Shown: one piece after another, positions 6,444-9,620 of the stretch
Numbering within the stretch: position 1 is the stretch's first letter
How the letters are laid out: each line of letters begins with the position of its first letter
DNA from: Candidatus Cloacimonadota bacterium
GTDB taxonomy: Bacteria > Muiribacteriota > UBA6191 > JACPRK01
NCBI GenBank assembly: GCA_021772705.1
Contig: JAJFLN010000591.1
Location: 1 to 9,620 of the forward strand
Length of the DNA stretch: 9,620 nucleotides
Direction: 5' to 3'
The notes under the pieces: generated by a model
The model's database searches: none
Told to the model about the DNA's origin: nothing
The model's input: only the letters and a program-made list of their open reading frames with translations
Program-made: the position numbers and the translations under genes

Positions 6444-7301
6444 GTGAGCCTCTTTGTCCGACAGTCGATACCGGTGTTGTTCCTGTGCCTCAATCTGGTG
6501 GCAGTGGGAATCGCTAGCGCCGAGACACCGCCCCTGCCCTGGTCCGGCTCCTATCAGGTAGCGGTGATCGAAAACCCCTCCGTTCTCGAGGGCCGGGTCG
6601 AGCTGACCGAGGGGGCACGGAAGCTGCGCCGGCTGCGGGTGTCCACGGATCGCAAGAGCTGTGGGGCGAAGTCGGTGCCCAACGAGACGTTATTGGTTTC
6701 TCCCGACGGCGGGCTGGCGAACTGCATCGTCGCTCTGGAGAAGGCCCGTGAGGGCAAGGCCCCGCTGGTGGCGGGGTCGCCCTTCCTGGATCAGGATGGT
6801 TGCCGGTTCGTGCCTCATGTCTTGACGGCCATGGTGGGAGACACGCTGATCATCGGCAACTCGGATCCGGTCTTCCACAACGTTCACGCCTATTCGAACC
6901 CGGGTTACTACACACGGTTCAACGTCAGTCTGCCCAATCGAGGGTTCCAGCTGAAGGAGCGACTCCGGCGTCCGGAGATTCTGGAGCTCCGGTGTGATGC
7001 CGGGCATCGCTGGATGTCGGGGTATGTGTACGTGGCACCAAACCCCTACTTCGCCCTTACCGGTGAAGACGGGCGCTTCCGGATCGAGGGTGTGCCGCCG
7101 GGTCAGCACGAGATCCGGATCTGGCACGAGCGGATAGGCGAGCTCCTGGTGAAGGCAACACTGCCGGAGTCCGGCCGCCTGACGGCTCGGGTACTGGCAC
7201 GCAGCCAGGACCCGCCTGGTTTCGAGTGGCGGACTGATCCGGGCAGCGGGTCCTCATCGGCAACCTTGCCGCAAACCTCTTCGGAGGGGGTGATCCGGTG
7301 A
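6444..7301 (+). CDS. Exported cupredoxin-like protein with carboxypeptidase-regulatory-like domain
   Basis: A 285-residue exported protein. Residues 1-26 form a Sec signal peptide (hydrophobic stretch IPVLFLCLNLVAVGIASA, with an AxA-type site before ETPP). Residues 35-125 are a beta-rich segment of the type found in 'plastocyanin/methylamine utilisation protein' families (GxVEL, CGAKSVPNETLLVSPDGGLAN). The cupredoxin part has NSDPVFHNVHAY (about 139-150, His145 before Asn as in plastocyanin) and LRCDAGHRWMSGYVYV, giving Cys184, His188 and Met191 as likely type-1 copper ligands. Residues 205-250 (GEDGRFRIEGVPPGQHEIRIWH) are a carboxypeptidase-regulatory-like beta-sandwich. It may carry electrons or bind copper outside the inner membrane; no partner oxidase is visible here. 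The start is uncertain: I use GTG at 6444, which puts the signal peptide at the N-terminus. An upstream in-frame start (TTG 6291 or ATG 6309) would add an arginine-rich stretch unlike an exported protein. It ends as GTGA overlapping the regulator gene. Confidence 0.75.
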   Translation: MSLFVRQSIPVLFLCLNLVAVGIASAETPPLPWSGSYQVAVIENPSVLEGRVELTEGARKLRRLRVSTDRKSCGAKSVPNETLLVSPDGGLANCIVALEKAREGKAPLVAGSPFLDQDGCRFVPHVLTAMVGDTLIIGNSDPVFHNVHAYSNPGYYTRFNVSLPNRGFQLKERLRRPEILELRCDAGHRWMSGYVYVAPNPYFALTGEDGRFRIEGVPPGQHEIRIWHERIGELLVKATLPESGRLTARVLARSQDPPGFEWRTDPGSGSSSATLPQTSSEGVIR

Positions 7302-7996
7302 GTTTCGAGCATGTTCTGACGGGGCACCCGATCCTCAAAAGGCTCTCCCCGGTCGAGGCGGAGCACGTCATCTCCATCAGCCGTGAGATGAGCTTCGTCC
7401 GCAATCAGATGATCCAGCGGGAAGGGCAGGCTTCAACAGGCATCTATCTGATCATCGATGGCTACGTGAAGTTGCTCCGCCGCTGCGCCCCCAGGCAGGA
7501 TCTCTTGATGGGAGTTGCGGGACCGGACGACCTATTCGGGCTCTGCTGCCAGCCCATGGTGCCCTGTCCGGCGGTCTGCACGGCCCAGGCTCGGATTCGA
7601 TCCAAGGTCGTCCACCTGTCCTTGAACCGCTGGCAGGAGTTACTGAACACCCATCCTCGGACGGCCCATCTGTTCCTGGAAGCCCTGATGGAGTCTCGCC
7701 GCCGCTGCGCCGATCTCTCGACTCAACTGGCGTTCCATCCACCGGAGGCGCGTCTTTGCAGCATCCTTCTTCATCTCTGTCGCTGGGCCCGGGAAGAGGC
7801 CGGAGGCTACCTGGCCGTCCCTCCCATCCTGTCCCAGTGGGAGCTGGCCACAGCCTCCGCCACGAGCCGTGTGGTGGTGACTCGAAGCTTGAAGCGCCTG
7901 GCCGACGAGGGTGTGATCGCCCGGGATGGCCGGCGGATCCTGGTCAAGGACCTGGAGACGCTACGGAGGCGGGCCGGCCACGGTCAGGGTGGTTGA
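7298..7996 (+). CDS. Crp/Fnr-family transcriptional regulator with cysteine cluster
   Basis: A 232-residue protein. Residues about 10-115 form the Crp-type sensor beta-roll (GIYLIIDGYVKLL at 48-60; GPDDLFG at 75-81). Residues about 120-150 form the dimer helix. The winged helix-turn-helix follows at about 177-222: ILSQWELATASATSRVVVTRSLKRLADEGVI, then DGRRILVKDLETL for the wing. Where cAMP-binding relatives have the GE...RSA phosphate-binding cassette, this one reads GLCCQPMVPCPAVC (Cys83, 84, 90, 94), so it probably does not bind cAMP. There are also Cys63, 137, 154 and 161. The recognition helix (TSRVVVTRSLKRL) lacks the Fnr glutamate and looks more like NtcA's (R-V-x-V-T-R). It is translationally coupled to the cupredoxin gene, which suggests autoregulation and control of that operon. 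The ligand is unknown; a metal or redox signal is my inference. Confidence 0.85.
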   Translation: MSFEHVLTGHPILKRLSPVEAEHVISISREMSFVRNQMIQREGQASTGIYLIIDGYVKLLRRCAPRQDLLMGVAGPDDLFGLCCQPMVPCPAVCTAQARIRSKVVHLSLNRWQELLNTHPRTAHLFLEALMESRRRCADLSTQLAFHPPEARLCSILLHLCRWAREEAGGYLAVPPILSQWELATASATSRVVVTRSLKRLADEGVIARDGRRILVKDLETLRRRAGHGQGG

Positions 7997-8021
7997 CCCC
8001 CGGTGCACAGGCCGGGTCTAT

Positions 8022-8188
8022 GGACCCGCGCAAGAATAACTACACAGTTTCGCATCCCATCTTTGGCCGCTCCTCAATCGCGGAATCCTCGACGTAGCCC
8101 ACTACGCCTCCGGTCCCGTTCGCTCGAACCAGCCGAATCTGACCCAAATCTGGGCGCGGCTTCCGCGCATTTATTCTTGCGCGGCCCC
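8022..8188 (+). repeat. MITE/ERIC-like repeat, copy 2 (167 bp)
   Basis: This is the better-preserved copy of the element also found, inverted, at 3155-3332. The ends GGACCCGCGCAAGAATAA (8022-8039) and TTATTCTTGCGCGGCCCC (8171-8188) are inverted repeats at 16 of 18 positions, with 14 in an unbroken run. Internal hairpins include CGTAG-CCCA-CTACG, GTTCG-CT-CGAAC and GCGCGG-CTT-CCGCGC; the first two are broken in the other copy. CTAT occurs at both edges (8018-8021 and 8188-8191), a possible 4-bp target duplication. It occupies the convergent gap between the regulator (stop 26 bases before) and murJ, whose TAG stop it touches. No coding sequence is evident. Confidence 0.85.
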
Positions 8189-9620
8189 TATCGCTTGCGC
8201 CGCAGGCTGTTGAGCAGGCTCGACAGCTCAGGTGACCTCATGACTGCCAGGCTGCAACCGTAGGCGATCACTCCGGCAGCCACACCAACGGCGACGGAAG
8301 CGAGGCGGGCCGTCAGTGTTTCGGTTCCCATTGCCGTCTCGATGGCGAGACAGCTCTGGCGGCTGGCGAGGCCCATGATCAAGGTGGCTCCGGCGATGCG
8401 CAGGGTGGCGTTTCTCGTGGATGGAAAAGGACCCAGGTGACCCTTCAGGCCGATCAGCAGCAGGGTTAGACTGAACAGGGCTCCCAGAGAGGTGCCCAGG
8501 GCCAGGCCCACGTGACCCAGGATGTTCATGACCGCCAGATTGAATGTGACGGTCAGGGTCACGGAGAGAATGCTGATCACCGTGGGTCGCCGGGCGTCGC
8601 CGAGGGCATAGAACACGGGCACGACGACCTTGATGGCGGAGTAGGCGAAGAGTCCGATGCAGTAGGCCTGAAGCGCCAGGGCAGTCGCCAGGGTGTCGTC
8701 GGCGGAGAATCGGCCGCCCTGGTAGAGCAGACGAGTGATTGGCTCGGCAAGCACCATGAGCCCCGCTGCCGCCGGGAGGTTCAGCAACAGGACCAGCTCC
8801 AGGGAGTGGCTGACGGCGGTTGGCACCTCATCCCGCCGTCCCGCCGCGACCAGCCGGCTGACGGCGGGCAGGGAGGCCAGGCTGATGGCGACACCGAAGA
8901 CACCGATGGGAAGCTGCATGAGCCGGAAGGCGTAGTTGAGCCAGGAGACGCTTCCTTGCACCAGCTGGGAAGCCATCCAGGTGGTCATGAACACGCTGAA
9001 CTGGGTCGCTGCCAGTCCCACCGTCGCTGGGAGCATCAACCTGCCGATGGCCTGAACCCCAGGGTCGGAGAAGGACGGCAGGAACCGGAACCGCCATCCC
9101 TCCCTCCAGAGGGCGGGGATCTGGGCCAGCAGCTGTCCTGCGCCGCCGAGCATGACTCCCAGGGCCAGCCCGATCATCGGGTCCAGTCCGAGAGAGGGCA
9201 TGAAGGGACAGATGAGCAAGGAGGCACCGATGATGCCAACTGAGAGGAAGCTCGGCGCCAGGGCCGGCAGAAAGAAGCGTCCTAGACTGTTGAGGACGCC
9301 CATGGCGACGGCGGCCAGAGCGACCAGGAGCAGGAAGAACATCATCACCCGGGTCATGGTGACCGTCAGGGCCATCTTCCCCACCACGTCCTCGAACCCC
9401 GGCGCCATCAGCCGGGCCAGGGGATCCGCCAGCACGAGACCGGCTAGGCAGAGGGCGCCGACGATCAGTGAGAGGCAGCCCATCACCCTGTTTGCCAGAA
9501 GGAACGCCGCAGGCTTCCCTTCCTGAGTCAGGGTCCTGGTAAAGGCGGGAACGAAAGCCGCCGACAGGGCGCCCTCGGCGAAGAGATCTCGCAACAGGTT
9601 GGGAATCCTGAAGGCGACGT
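8188..9620 (-). CDS. murJ: Lipid II flippase MurJ (MviN), 5' end outside the window
   Basis: 476 codons are visible before the TAG stop at 8188-8190; the reading frame runs off the window end, and by comparison with E. coli MurJ about 40-45 residues are missing. MurJ is an inner-membrane protein that flips lipid II for peptidoglycan synthesis. The first visible residues, VAFRIPNLLRDLFAEGALSAAFVP, are the family's hallmark. The chain then shows many hydrophobic helices, consistent with the remainder of a 14-helix MOP-fold transporter. YAFRLMQLPIGVFGVAISLA retains the arginine corresponding to a residue important in E. coli MurJ (R270), and LYQGGRFSADDT...VPVFYALGDARRPT is also characteristic. 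Catalytic arginines near the N-terminus are outside the window. It converges on the regulator gene across the dispersed repeat, and one repeat edge overlaps the last base of its stop codon. Confidence 0.95.
   Translation of the reverse strand, partial: VAFRIPNLLRDLFAEGALSAAFVPAFTRTLTQEGKPAAFLLANRVMGCLSLIVGALCLAGLVLADPLARLMAPGFEDVVGKMALTVTMTRVMMFFLLLVALAAVAMGVLNSLGRFFLPALAPSFLSVGIIGASLLICPFMPSLGLDPMIGLALGVMLGGAGQLLAQIPALWREGWRFRFLPSFSDPGVQAIGRLMLPATVGLAATQFSVFMTTWMASQLVQGSVSWLNYAFRLMQLPIGVFGVAISLASLPAVSRLVAAGRRDEVPTAVSHSLELVLLLNLPAAAGLMVLAEPITRLLYQGGRFSADDTLATALALQAYCIGLFAYSAIKVVVPVFYALGDARRPTVISILSVTLTVTFNLAVMNILGHVGLALGTSLGALFSLTLLLIGLKGHLGPFPSTRNATLRIAGATLIMGLASRQSCLAIETAMGTETLTARLASVAVGVAAGVIAYGCSLAVMRSPELSSLLNSLRRKR

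Noticed and set aside
7995..8027. GACCC/GGGTC/GACCC pairings after the regulator stop, a possible terminator
   Set aside because: The alternative 5-bp stems have bulges and no U tract follows, so the evidence is too weak to call a terminator.
3155..8188. CRISPR array, tRNA genes or integrase attachment site
   Set aside because: The repeat occurs only as two distant inverted copies, with no regular spacers. I saw no tRNA cloverleaf in the gaps and no integrase gene.
8003..8263. Short open frame through repeat copy 2 (and its counterpart through copy 1)
   Set aside because: The frames are carried by the repeat and run into neighbouring genes. The Arg/Ser/Pro-rich translation has no domain, and differences between copies do not look protein-constrained.
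8512..9243. 243-codon open frame on the plus strand
   Set aside because: It lies antisense to murJ, and its Gly/Gln/Asp/His-rich composition is the usual mirror of a membrane protein.

Overview
The window looks like a GC-rich bacterial chromosome from an organism with a Gram-negative-type envelope. It carries a murein precursor flippase, type IV pilin-like proteins, and an exported cupredoxin with a Sec signal peptide. No ribosomal RNA or phylogenetic marker is present, so I do not assign a phylum.

Layout. Bases 1-654 hold no gene I can name, only coding-like but broken reading frames. Bases 663-1225 (minus strand) encode a MazF/PemK-type toxin-antitoxin pair, antitoxin first, overlapping the toxin by four bases (GTGA). 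Bases 1226-1471 are intergenic, with a long-spaced inverted repeat and a hairpin. Bases 1472-3142 (minus) encode a polytopic GT-C (GT87/DUF2029-like) glycosyltransferase. Bases 3333-6279 (minus) are a tightly overlapping three-gene operon of type IV pilus or type II secretion minor-pseudopilin-like proteins. A divergent control region (6280-6443) leads to a plus-strand operon of an exported cupredoxin-like protein and a Crp/Fnr-type regulator (6444-7996, again a GTGA overlap). The last gene, murJ (minus, 8188 to the window edge), is incomplete at its 5' end.

The most striking non-coding feature is a pair of about 170-bp repeats in opposite orientation (3155-3332 and 8022-8188). They match at 158 of 167 aligned bases apart from one 11-base indel, and each has terminal inverted repeats containing CCGCGCAAGAATAA. 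They resemble a MITE or ERIC-like dispersed element. Both copies start exactly where a minus-strand gene ends (the last pilin gene and murJ), and together they bracket the pilin and cupredoxin/regulator block.

How the genes may work together is partly inference. The pilin operon and the cupredoxin/regulator operon share a 164-bp divergent control region. It contains a good sigma-54-type -24/-12 match, a 10-bp palindrome and GGATACC direct repeats, so joint control is possible. The regulator has an unusual cysteine cluster in its sensor domain and sits behind a copper-protein-like gene, which suggests metal or redox sensing.
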